This document shows positions 21,065-28,036 of a DNA stretch of 28,036 nucleotides, in pieces. The stretch lies in contig CAZCXP010000015.1 of assembly GCA_964502665.1 (NCBI GenBank), positions 1-28,036 of the forward strand. The letters run 5' to 3'. The stretch comes from SOKG01 sp964502665. Its GTDB lineage: Bacteria; Chloroflexota; Dehalococcoidia; SZUA-161. Under the pieces are notes generated by a model. The model did not search any database. It saw only the letters and a list, made by a program, of their open reading frames with translations, and was not told the origin of the DNA. The position numbers and the translations under genes are program-made. The first letter of the stretch is position 1, and each line of letters begins with the position of its first letter.

Positions 21065-21961
21065 ATGAAAGAGGGAAAACCAAGTTTCACCGCAGAGGGG
21101 ACCGTTGCCTTCAGGTTTGCCGAGTGGCTGGCACCAGAGGGCGAACGAGGGTGCCATGACCCTTTGGCAAAGGATTTCGCCGCCACCAAATTCCGCATCA
21201 TCGGCAAGAGTCGGCTCCTGACAAAGATCGCCCTTTGGTTTGCTGAACGACTGGTTCCTGGTATGGTTAGTTACATAGTAGGCCGCACCAGATACATCGA
21301 CGCTTACCTGAAGGCGCGCATTGATGAGGGGATTGAGCAGTTGGTTGTCCTGGGGGCCGGCTACGATTCCAGAGCCTACAGGTTTGATGAACTGAGAGGA
21401 AAGGTCAAGGTCTTTGAAGTTGATTTCCCAGCCACGCAGAAGGTGAAGATGGGAAAAGTCAGGAGGATACTTGGCAACCTTCCAGATCATGTTGTATATG
21501 TCCCCGTTGATTTTGACGAAAAGAAGCTAGGGGAAGGGCTATTCGAGAGTGGTTACGACAAGAAACTGAAAACCCTGTTCATCTGGGAAGGTGTGACCCC
21601 GTATATAACGGCAGATGCAATGGATGAGACCTTAGCCTTTGTGGCAAAAAATTCAGGCGAAGGTAGCTCCATAATATTCGACTATGTCTTCAGGTCAGCT
21701 CTGGACGGGACCTATGAGCGGGGACAGGTGCATAGGATACGAAAAGCTTGGGAACGAATCGGCCGGCCTCTTACGTCTGAGCATGTTGGTTTTGGAATAG
21801 AAGATGGAACCGTTGAGGAGTTTCTTTCCCAGAGAGGGTTTTATCAAGTGGAAAACGTCACTGGTGAATTCTTTGAGAGTGCCTATTTCAAAGGACCCCA
21901 TGAGAACCTGAAGGTCTGGTGCGTTGTTCACGCAACGGTCAAGCCCCAAGAACAAACGTAA
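21065..21961 (+). CDS. SAM-dependent methyltransferase, leucine carboxyl methyltransferase/TIGR00027 family
   Basis: The 298-residue class I methyltransferase shows VGRTRYIDAYL (72-82), the SAM-binding glycine motif VVLGAGYDSRAYRF (93-106), the acidic loop FEVDFPATQ (116-124), which is typical of this family, and TLFIWEGVTPYI (169-180). The family (LCM/TIGR00027) methylates carboxyl or other small-molecule groups, and bacterial members are largely uncharacterised. ATG 21065 follows AAAGGTGAG closely. The gene stands alone, with divergent neighbours upstream and a 260-bp gap downstream. No substrate is suggested by context. Confidence 0.87.
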   Translation: MKEGKPSFTAEGTVAFRFAEWLAPEGERGCHDPLAKDFAATKFRIIGKSRLLTKIALWFAERLVPGMVSYIVGRTRYIDAYLKARIDEGIEQLVVLGAGYDSRAYRFDELRGKVKVFEVDFPATQKVKMGKVRRILGNLPDHVVYVPVDFDEKKLGEGLFESGYDKKLKTLFIWEGVTPYITADAMDETLAFVAKNSGEGSSIIFDYVFRSALDGTYERGQVHRIRKAWERIGRPLTSEHVGFGIEDGTVEEFLSQRGFYQVENVTGEFFESAYFKGPHENLKVWCVVHATVKPQEQT

Positions 21962-22060
21962 CCGATGCCCCGATCGCCTGCCCGGCTACCACCTGTCATC
22001 TGCTGTCCATCACCCTCCAACACGATTCCCACTGCGGCTGTTTATGTAAAGACGAATCTG

Positions 22061-22069
22061 TGGTATAAT
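22061..22069 (+). promoter_or_regulatory. Extended -10 promoter of the aldolase-activase pair
   Basis: TGGTATAAT fits TGnTATAAT exactly. A TTTATG at 22041-22046 (17-bp spacing) is a poor -35. The start would be near 22077, giving a leader of about 145 nt to ATG 22221. It shares a GTGGTATAAT string with the minus-strand promoter at 785-793. Confidence 0.5.
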
Positions 22070-22220
22070 TATCGATTAGGCATAAATACCAGGGGCAGTT
22101 GTCGTAGCTTCTTTTTGTCCCTGCCGAGATAGCCTCGTTTTTCTCCTTGAGGGCTACCTGTTGGAGACCGGCAGTATCTCCCAAAGATGAACGATGGTTA
22201 TTCACTATTAGGGGGTAAGG

Positions 22221-22883
22221 ATGAGCATCTGGAACTCTGAGAAGAAGGCGGTGCTTGAGGCCGCCCAGGAAATGGCCCAGAAGGGCCTGGTAGTAGGCAC
22301 CTCGGGAAATGTGAGCATGCGTATCAGCGAGCCCGGCGGACGGCAGTTGCTGGCTATTACTCCCAATAACCGCTATTACGATTTGCTGGATGTGGATGAC
22401 ATAGGAATCGTCGATTTCGAGGGGCAGTGCGTTGAGGGTGAGCTCACCACCTCCATAGAGACTATGTTACATGTCGGCATCTACAAAGCACGCAAGAAAG
22501 TGAATGCCGTCATCCACACCCACCCCGTTTTCGGCAGCATTTTGTCGGTTATCGGTGCGGAGATCCCCCCTATTCTCGACGACCAGGTCACCTATCTCGG
22601 CGGGGAGATAAAGGTGGCGGAATATTCTCTCCCTGGCAGCCAGGAGCTGGTAAGAAATGCGGTTCCGGCGCTGGGGCCAAGGAATGCAGTCATACTGGCA
22701 AATCACGGCACAGTCACCGTGGGCAGAGACATGCGGGAAGCCTTCACCAACTGTGAGATGCTGGAGAAAACAGCCAGAATATACATCTACGCGCTTGGCG
22801 CGGGCAAGATAAACCCGGTTCCCGCTGACGCACTGGAGATGGAGAAGGCTTACTTCAACTATCTCTACGGTGAGAGCTCATAA
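22221..22883 (+). CDS. Class II aldolase/adducin family protein (L-fuculose-phosphate aldolase-like)
   Basis: The 220-residue zinc-dependent aldolase has GTSGNVSMR (26-34) as the phosphate-binding loop, E80 as the likely catalytic acid and H99, H101 (IHTHPVFG) and H162 (ANHGTVTVG) as zinc ligands. The spacings E-19-H-2-H-61-H equal those of E. coli FucA (E73, H92, H94, H155), so the site is intact. FucA-type enzymes cleave L-fuculose-1-phosphate to DHAP and lactaldehyde; relatives act on other phosphorylated sugars or methylthioribulose phosphate. The start ATG is directly preceded by GGGGGTAAGG. The activase gene begins 60 bp downstream on the same strand, so they are probably cotranscribed, an unusual pairing with no obvious metabolic link. 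Confidence 0.9.
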   Translation: MSIWNSEKKAVLEAAQEMAQKGLVVGTSGNVSMRISEPGGRQLLAITPNNRYYDLLDVDDIGIVDFEGQCVEGELTTSIETMLHVGIYKARKKVNAVIHTHPVFGSILSVIGAEIPPILDDQVTYLGGEIKVAEYSLPGSQELVRNAVPALGPRNAVILANHGTVTVGRDMREAFTNCEMLEKTARIYIYALGAGKINPVPADALEMEKAYFNYLYGESS

Positions 22884-22943
22884 GCACTTGACCAGCGGCT
22901 TTCAGGTTAGAACTATATCCCAGCCCATAGCGGAGAGGACGAA

Positions 22944-25900
22944 GTGGCAGAGCGAGACAAGCTCTACATGGGAATAGACGTAGGTTCGGTCAGCCTGAAC
23001 ATCGCCATAATTGACGAACAGGTGAACCTGCTTAGTAGCATCTATCAACGAACCAAGGGACAGCCCATCCCAGCTTTGCTTGATGCCTTCAACAGCCTCG
23101 CCAAGGATTTCCCCAAAGTGGAAGGAGTGATAGCCACCGGAAGCGGCCGAGAGTTGATAGCCAATACCCTGGGCGTAGCCAAAGAGAACGAGATCATAAC
23201 CCAGGCGAAGGCCGTCACCTATTTTCATCCCCAGGTGAGGACGGTTATCGAAATTGGCGGGCAAGATTCGAAGCTGATTTTCCTGGAGCCAGATGAAAGG
23301 AAAGGAAAAACAATCGTAGTTGATCACGCCCTCAATGAGATATGTGCTGCCGGGACCGGCTCCTTCCTCGATCAGCAGGCGCATCGTCTGGGTATTTCCA
23401 TTGAGGGTGAATTTGGCGATCTAGCCCTGAGGTCCAAGAGGCCGGCGACCATTGCCGGCAGGTGCAGCGTATTTGCCAAGTCCGACATGGTTCACCTACA
23501 GCAGGAAGGGGCTCCAAAAGAGGACGTAGTAGCCGGGCTGTGCTACGCACTGGCCAGAAACTACATAAGCAACCTGGGCAAGGGCAAGAAATTCAACAAG
23601 CCTGTGGCATTCCAGGGTGGAGTAGCTGCCAACAAGGGGGTGGCCAAAGCTTTTGAAGACCTGCTGGAGCTCGAACCGGGAGAGCTGATTATCCCCGAGC
23701 ATTTCTTCATCATGGGAGCCCTGGGCTCGGCTATAATGGCCCGTGAACGAGAAACAAGCACCCCCCTTGAGCTTGGCAGGGCTATGGAGGATTTGAAGCA
23801 ATACCTGATTAGAACAGCCAACGAAGCCAAACAGGGATATCTGAAGCGGTTGAGCTACAAAGATGGCCCCACCGCTGACAGCGACGACTACATCGGGCAA
23901 CGAGCGCAAAAAGAGAGGGTGTATTTGGGGATCGATGTTGGTGCAGCAAGTACGAACATCGTCATCCTGGATGAGAACAAGAAGCTGTTGTCGAAGAGAT
24001 ATCTGATGACCGAAGGCGAGCCGATAGAGTCGGTCAAGAAGGGTCTCGCGGACATTGCTCCCGGCATGGAGAGCCTCCTGGAAGTCCAAGGGGTAGGAGT
24101 CACCGGCAGCGGACGTTACTTCGTGGGCGATTTCGTTGGCGCCGACGTGGTGATCAATGAGATTACGGCGCAGGCCAAGGCCACCATCGAAATCGATAAC
24201 ACCGTCGACACCATATTTGAAATCGGGGGCCAGGATTCAAAGTACATCTCTGTCAAGAACGGTTCAGTGGTTGATTTTGAGATGAACAAAGTCTGCGCCG
24301 CGGGAACAGGCTCCTTCCTCCAGGAACAAGCCGCCAGATTAGATACTAGAATTGATGAATTCAGCAAACTCGCCTTCGCCTCCAAGAACCCCGCAGACCT
24401 CGGCACCCGGTGCACCGTTTTCATGGAATCGGACCTGATCCACCATCAACAGGTGGGGTTACCCAAGGTCGACCTTATCGCCGGTCTTTCATATTCGGTA
24501 GCCTACAACTATATAGAGAAGGTTGTAGAGAATAAGAAGATCGGCAACAGGATATACTTTCAGGGCGGGGTAGCTACAAACAGGAGCGTGGCAGCCGCCT
24601 TTGAAAATATCCTCGGCAAACCAATCATAGTGCCCGAGGACCACAATGTAACCGGCGCTATAGGCGCTGCTCTAATCGCACGAGAACGGTGGATGGAAAG
24701 CAAGCAGAAGAGCAACTTCGTGGGCTTCGATCTCCGGGACAGGCATTATCAGGTCAAAACCTTCGAGTGTATGCATTGTCCCAACCACTGCGAAATAAAG
24801 AGAGTTCTCATTGGCGATCATCAAGAGTCGTTCTACGGCGGCATCTGCGACAGATACGAGATCAAGAAGGGAGAAAGCGCTGGTGAGGACCTGCCCGACC
24901 TGTTTAGCGAGAGGGAGGAGCTGCTGCTAGGTTACCACAAGGAGGACGAAGCCGACACCGACTCCGTTACCATCGGCATTCCCAGAATGCTGATGTTCTA
25001 CGAGCAGTTCCCCCTGTGGGGTACATTCTTCCAGGAACTGGGGCTGAAAGTAGTAATCTCGGACAAAACAAACAGGAAGCTCATCAACAAGGGACTGCGG
25101 TTGATTCTGGCTGAGATGTGTTACCCGATCAAAGTGGCCTATGGACACGTGGAGAACCTCATCGAGAAAAACGTTGACTATGTCTTCCTGCCTAACGTTA
25201 TCGACCTGGAGATGATGGCAGACGACGTAGACAGGAGCTACAACTGCCCCTATATCCAGGGTATCCCATTCGTGATCGGGCCCGCTTTTGAGGACAGGGT
25301 AAAAATCATAAAGCCCACCATATATATGGCGAAGGAGAAGTACAACCTCAGGGAGCAGATGCTGCGATTGGGCCAGATGCTGGGCAAGACTGCCAAAGAT
25401 GCTTCCCGGGCTGCAGACGCCGCTATCACGGCTCAGCAAGAGTTCCTGGAGAAGTGCCAGCAAAGAGGTCGCGATGTGCTTGAGACCCTGAGCCGGGACA
25501 ACGAGGCGGTGGTGGTCATCGGCAAGCCCTACAATGTCCACGACATCGGGCTCAACCTGAACATCCCCAAGAAACTGCGAAAGGCGGGGGTGCTGGCGAT
25601 CCCATTCGACCTGCTGCCCCTGGATTCTGTAAGGCTGCCCTCTCACTACTCCAACCTGGTCTGGAAGAATGAGCAGAATCTCCTCAGGGCAGTGATCTTC
25701 GCCAGGGACCACAGGAGCCTGAATCCAGTGCTCATTACGAATTACGGCTGCGGCCCCGACTCCTTCTTCATGAAGTATCTTGACGATACCATGGGAGAAG
25801 ACCCCTGTTTGGTTCTTGAGGTGGACGAGCACAGCGCTGACGTTGGAATAGCAACAAGGGTCGAGGCCTTCGTCGATACCTCCAACAGACCCAGGGCGGC

Positions 25901-27185
25901 AGCAAGACATGATGAGCAGGTAGACCTGCATGTCGTTAGGCCTGGGAGCCAGACCGCTATCCTCAGACCGACCAAGAAAATGAGGGAGTTCGATAGAACA
26001 ATCTACATTCCCTATCTCAGCGGTCATTCCGACGTTTTTGCCACTGCGCTTCGATCGGTGGGCATAGATGCTCGAGTCCTGCCCCGGCCCGATGACAGGT
26101 CAGACGAATTGGGAAGAAGATACGCTTCTTCCAAGGAGTGCCACCCCTACCAGCTTCTCACCGGAGACCTGGTACGGATGACCAGGCTCGAAGGCTTCGA
26201 TCCCGACCGTTCAGCGTTCTTCACGCTTAACTTCGACGGCTCCTGTCGAATGAGCCAGTATGCTTTGTCGTTTAAGCTGGTTCTCAAAAGACTGGGGCTG
26301 TCCCACATGCCGGTAGTTGCCCCCTTGCAGTCGATTCGCCTCGATGAGGTTACCAGGCTGCTCGGGCTCAACTTCGCCAGAGCTGTCTGGAAAGGGTGGC
26401 TGGCGACGGACGTCATGCTGGACAAGTTACTCCATATCCGGCCCTATGAGATAGATGAAGGCGAAACTGAAAGGGTTTACGAGTGGGGGGTGGAGCAGAT
26501 ATGTTCAGGGCTCGCTGCAGGGAACTTCTCCAAAAGCTTCGCACGCGTCATCGAAGCTATGAACCGCATTCCAACGCGCAAGGAGAGGAGACCTATCATT
26601 GGAATCGTAGGCGAGTTCTATACATGCATGAACTCCTGGTCCAACAACGACATAATCAAAGAGTTTGAGGCACAGGGTGCCGAAGTGAGGTTCGGGCCAA
26701 CTACCACGGACTATATGGTATATTTCGACGAAGTATACCCCGATATGAACCGCTCCAGAGGGAAATACATCACTGCACTCTACTACTATCTGCGAAGGTT
26801 CTGGGATAAATACTGGCAACAGAGAATAGAGGGCATGCTGGGTGAGGAGCTGGCGGACTGCAAGATACCGTCGGTTGAACAAAGGATCGAAATGGCTTCT
26901 CCCTATGTCAGTCCTGACATAGACCCGGTGGTAACCACAAATGTGGCCAAAGCGGAGGGATATGCAGTGCGGGGCTGCAGTGGCATAGCCAACCTCGTAG
27001 TCTTAAACTGCGTTTTCGGCACTTTGGCCACTGCCATCTACAAAAAGGTACAAAGGGAGCGAAACAGCATTCCTCTGCTCACTATGATATACGACGGACT
27101 GAAGCAGACGAACGAGAAGACCAGAATTGAAGCTTTCGTGCACCAGGTGAAGTCCTATCAGGAGAGATACGGTAATAGCGAGTAG
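22944..27185 (+). CDS. Large acyl-CoA dehydratase activase (tandem BadF/BadG/BcrA/BcrD ATPase plus DUF2229 region)
   Basis: The 1413-aa protein has two ASKHA ATPase halves. Half 1: YMGIDVGSVS (8-17), EIGGQDSK (103-110), CAAGTGSFLDQQA (134-146), GRCSVFAKSD (172-181), FQGGVAANKG (223-232). Half 2: YLGIDVGAAS (327-336), EIGGQDSK (426-433), CAAGTGSFLQEQA (451-463), TRCTVFMESD (488-497), FQGGVATNRS (539-548). In the homodimeric activators (HgdC type) two Cys per subunit hold one [4Fe-4S] cluster at the interface. Here the two halves supply all four (C134, C174, C451, C490). Next come C609-x2-C612-x3-C616 with C635, a DUF2229 region (about 675-900) and a C-terminal dehydratase-related part with NYGCGPDSF (933-941) and NFDGSCRMSQY (1096-1106). 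It probably couples ATP to low-potential electron transfer. GTG start with GGAGAGG upstream. Confidence 0.88.
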   Translation: MAERDKLYMGIDVGSVSLNIAIIDEQVNLLSSIYQRTKGQPIPALLDAFNSLAKDFPKVEGVIATGSGRELIANTLGVAKENEIITQAKAVTYFHPQVRTVIEIGGQDSKLIFLEPDERKGKTIVVDHALNEICAAGTGSFLDQQAHRLGISIEGEFGDLALRSKRPATIAGRCSVFAKSDMVHLQQEGAPKEDVVAGLCYALARNYISNLGKGKKFNKPVAFQGGVAANKGVAKAFEDLLELEPGELIIPEHFFIMGALGSAIMARERETSTPLELGRAMEDLKQYLIRTANEAKQGYLKRLSYKDGPTADSDDYIGQRAQKERVYLGIDVGAASTNIVILDENKKLLSKRYLMTEGEPIESVKKGLADIAPGMESLLEVQGVGVTGSGRYFVGDFVGADVVINEITAQAKATIEIDNTVDTIFEIGGQDSKYISVKNGSVVDFEMNKVCAAGTGSFLQEQAARLDTRIDEFSKLAFASKNPADLGTRCTVFMESDLIHHQQVGLPKVDLIAGLSYSVAYNYIEKVVENKKIGNRIYFQGGVATNRSVAAAFENILGKPIIVPEDHNVTGAIGAALIARERWMESKQKSNFVGFDLRDRHYQVKTFECMHCPNHCEIKRVLIGDHQESFYGGICDRYEIKKGESAGEDLPDLFSEREELLLGYHKEDEADTDSVTIGIPRMLMFYEQFPLWGTFFQELGLKVVISDKTNRKLINKGLRLILAEMCYPIKVAYGHVENLIEKNVDYVFLPNVIDLEMMADDVDRSYNCPYIQGIPFVIGPAFEDRVKIIKPTIYMAKEKYNLREQMLRLGQMLGKTAKDASRAADAAITAQQEFLEKCQQRGRDVLETLSRDNEAVVVIGKPYNVHDIGLNLNIPKKLRKAGVLAIPFDLLPLDSVRLPSHYSNLVWKNEQNLLRAVIFARDHRSLNPVLITNYGCGPDSFFMKYLDDTMGEDPCLVLEVDEHSADVGIATRVEAFVDTSNRPRAAARHDEQVDLHVVRPGSQTAILRPTKKMREFDRTIYIPYLSGHSDVFATALRSVGIDARVLPRPDDRSDELGRRYASSKECHPYQLLTGDLVRMTRLEGFDPDRSAFFTLNFDGSCRMSQYALSFKLVLKRLGLSHMPVVAPLQSIRLDEVTRLLGLNFARAVWKGWLATDVMLDKLLHIRPYEIDEGETERVYEWGVEQICSGLAAGNFSKSFARVIEAMNRIPTRKERRPIIGIVGEFYTCMNSWSNNDIIKEFEAQGAEVRFGPTTTDYMVYFDEVYPDMNRSRGKYITALYYYLRRFWDKYWQQRIEGMLGEELADCKIPSVEQRIEMASPYVSPDIDPVVTTNVAKAEGYAVRGCSGIANLVVLNCVFGTLATAIYKKVQRERNSIPLLTMIYDGLKQTNEKTRIEAFVHQVKSYQERYGNSE

Positions 27186-27253
27186 ACGGGCACTCTCACC
27201 GAAGCATTACCGCAATAACACCGACAGTGAACACGGAAGCTCCGCCGTCCTGA

Positions 27254-27267
27254 CTGTTTTAAAACAG
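27254..27267. repeat. 14-bp palindrome CTGTTTTAAAACAG
   Basis: This perfect palindrome lies 69 bp behind the activase stop, and is followed immediately by GAGG. It could be an operator half-site pair for the gene at 27380. No further copy was noticed in the window. Confidence 0.35.
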
Positions 27268-27300
27268 GAGGAAAAGTAAATCAAAGTAAATTTGAGACCA

Positions 27301-27331
27301 TTGACAGATTCGCCGAAAAGTGAGATAGTAT
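27301..27331 (+). promoter_or_regulatory. Candidate promoter of the VPD-repeat protein gene
   Basis: TTGACA (27301-27306) and TAGTAT (27326-27331) are separated by 19 bp, slightly longer than optimal. A transcript would begin about 40 nt before ATG 27380. Its position directly in front of the gene supports it. Confidence 0.4.
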
Positions 27332-27379
27332 CTGCAACAACCCGTCAATTGCTGCACCTCTGGGGCAGGAGACCAAGAC

Positions 27380-27796
27380 ATGGTGTTAAGGATAACAAAG
27401 TCCATCTTGGAAACGCCGGCCAAGTTTATCTATGGGAAGGCAATCTCGTTTGAGGTGAAGGTGGTTGAGAGATGTGTGCCGGATAGGCTACTCCTCTTTT
27501 ACCTGAATACATTAGATAAGCGTGTCCCACCTAAGGCGATCGATAGGATCATTGATGGGCTGGACAAACTTCCTCCAAAGGTGCGCTCTTCACTTATTAC
27601 GGCAGCGGACGAGTATGTCCCGGACACAGTAGCCAGTTCGAGAAAGGTTTCCGCTGTCATCTCCGCAGTCTATAAGTATGTCCCTGACAGAGTAATCCCC
27701 CCGGAGTCCCGTGACCGTTGGTCAAATCTCAAGATGAAGTTCCATATCCCAACGTTGCTATCGAGACAGGGCAGGGGTAAACCCGGCAGCGTTTGA
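27380..27796 (+). CDS. Small protein with repeated VPD/VPP motifs (138 aa)
   Basis: I do not recognise a family. The 138-residue basic protein has five short repeats centred on VPD or VPP/LPP: VPDRL (33-37), VPPKA (49-53), LPPKV (64-68), VPDTV (80-84) and VPDRV (101-105), at intervals of 15-21 residues. The spacers are amphipathic helices (for example AIDRIIDGLDKL). The pattern suggests short helices joined by Pro turns, perhaps a membrane- or lipid-associated helical protein. There is no transmembrane segment. ATG 27380 has only a modest ribosome binding site (GGGGCAGGAG about 10 bases upstream). After the stop, a sixth repeat (YAPDTVAS) appears in another frame, with 15 bp identical to repeat four, so the 3' end may carry a frameshift. 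It precedes the ketoacyl synthase by 50 bp. Confidence 0.6.
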   Translation: MVLRITKSILETPAKFIYGKAISFEVKVVERCVPDRLLLFYLNTLDKRVPPKAIDRIIDGLDKLPPKVRSSLITAADEYVPDTVASSRKVSAVISAVYKYVPDRVIPPESRDRWSNLKMKFHIPTLLSRQGRGKPGSV

Positions 27797-27846
27797 TGCC
27801 AAGTACGCTCCAGACACAGTAGCCAGTATGCAGGGGATTTATTGAA

Positions 27847-28036
27847 ATGCAATACAAGAAGGTCTGTATTGAGTCTTTCGGTTACGAGATCCCTGAGACA
27901 GTCGTCACGTCGCAGAGCCTGGAAGAGAGAGTAGCCCCCATATACGAGAAACTGAATCTCTCTTACGGGCGCTTCGAAATCATGACCGGAATTCGCGAGC
28001 GGCGATTCTGGGACGATGAGACGACGCCAAGCCAGG
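27847..28036 (+). CDS. 3-oxoacyl-ACP synthase III / OleA-like thiolase, N-terminal part (cut by window edge)
   Basis: The first 63 codons of a gene are present, running off the window. The product begins MQYKKVCIESFGYEIPETVV and continues with SLEERVAPIYEKL, then MTGIRERRFWDD. The blocks ESFGYE.P...VTS, LEER..P.YEKL and TGIRERRFW are the N-terminus of KASIII-type condensing enzymes of the OleA-like branch, which join acyl-CoA or acyl-ACP units in lipid or polyketide synthesis. The catalytic Cys-His-Asn lies beyond the window and cannot be checked. ATG 27847 follows AGGGG about 10 bases upstream. Confidence 0.85.
   Translation, partial: MQYKKVCIESFGYEIPETVVTSQSLEERVAPIYEKLNLSYGRFEIMTGIRERRFWDDETTPSQ

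Noticed and set aside
24927..26027. 366-codon minus-strand open frame within the activase gene
   Set aside because: It is antisense to conserved DUF2229 sequence, with shadow-type composition and no ribosome binding site seen.
27283..27456. 57-codon frame after AGGAGG at 27266-27271, beginning with ATC
   Set aside because: It has no accepted start codon and overlaps the promoter and start of the VPD-repeat gene.
1..28036. tRNA, rRNA, CRISPR arrays or insertion sequences
   Set aside because: I looked for T-loop-like GGTTCGAATC strings, regularly spaced repeats and transposase frames in the gaps and found none.

Overview
The window looks like a piece of a bacterial metagenome-assembled genome, most likely an anaerobic Chloroflexota member related to Dehalococcoidia. 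Supporting this are a four-subunit pyruvate:ferredoxin oxidoreductase (porGDAB), a 2-hydroxyacyl-CoA dehydratase-type activase, a DUF5808-like protein and several small lineage-type hypothetical proteins. The assignment rests on protein resemblance and gene content only. A 100-N scaffold gap inside one gene shows that this is a draft assembly. I see no rRNA, tRNA, CRISPR array, transposase or phage gene.

Layout. 1-4512: the last residues of an FAD-linked oxidase, two small Cys-containing proteins (one of 53 aa), a DUF5808-like protein, two uncharacterised conserved-looking proteins, a DRG/OBG-type GTPase with a TGS domain, and a small MerR/excisionase-type DNA-binding protein. 4513-7083: a 427-bp non-coding stretch with several regulatory-looking structures, then a DUF1015 protein and, convergent to it, a TatD-type metal hydrolase. 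7084-12862: dispersed repeats, a clear intrinsic terminator, then (minus strand) porG-porD-porA-porB with overlapping genes, preceded by leuS.

13130-19558 is the most interesting part. It is a minus-strand run that starts at a consensus promoter (TTGACA-17-TATAAT) placed so close to the first ATG that the mRNA should be almost leaderless. In transcription order the genes are: a C2H2-zinc-finger/nucleotidyltransferase fusion, a second LicC-like nucleotidyltransferase, a phosphonate-type ABC transporter (phnD, phnC, phnE), a third nucleotidyltransferase with a degraded nucleotide-binding loop, and a DMT/EamA permease. LicC-type cytidylyltransferases with a DMT permease recall the lic (phosphocholine) loci, and linkage to a PhnCDE importer suggests uptake and CTP activation of a phosphonate or phosphocholine-like headgroup. 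A CDP-alcohol phosphatidyltransferase lies 0.6 kb beyond the promoter. No choline kinase, LicD transferase or PEP mutase is present in the window.

19752-28036: a small membrane protein, the CDP-alcohol phosphatidyltransferase, a TIGR00027-type methyltransferase, then a plus-strand pair of a class II aldolase and a 1413-aa acyl-CoA dehydratase activase with two ASKHA ATPase halves. After these come a small protein with repeated VPD/VPP motifs and the first 63 codons of an OleA-like 3-oxoacyl-ACP synthase III, cut by the window edge. Two dispersed inverted-repeat families (a 59-bp element and a GC-rich palindrome) occur in intergenic regions.
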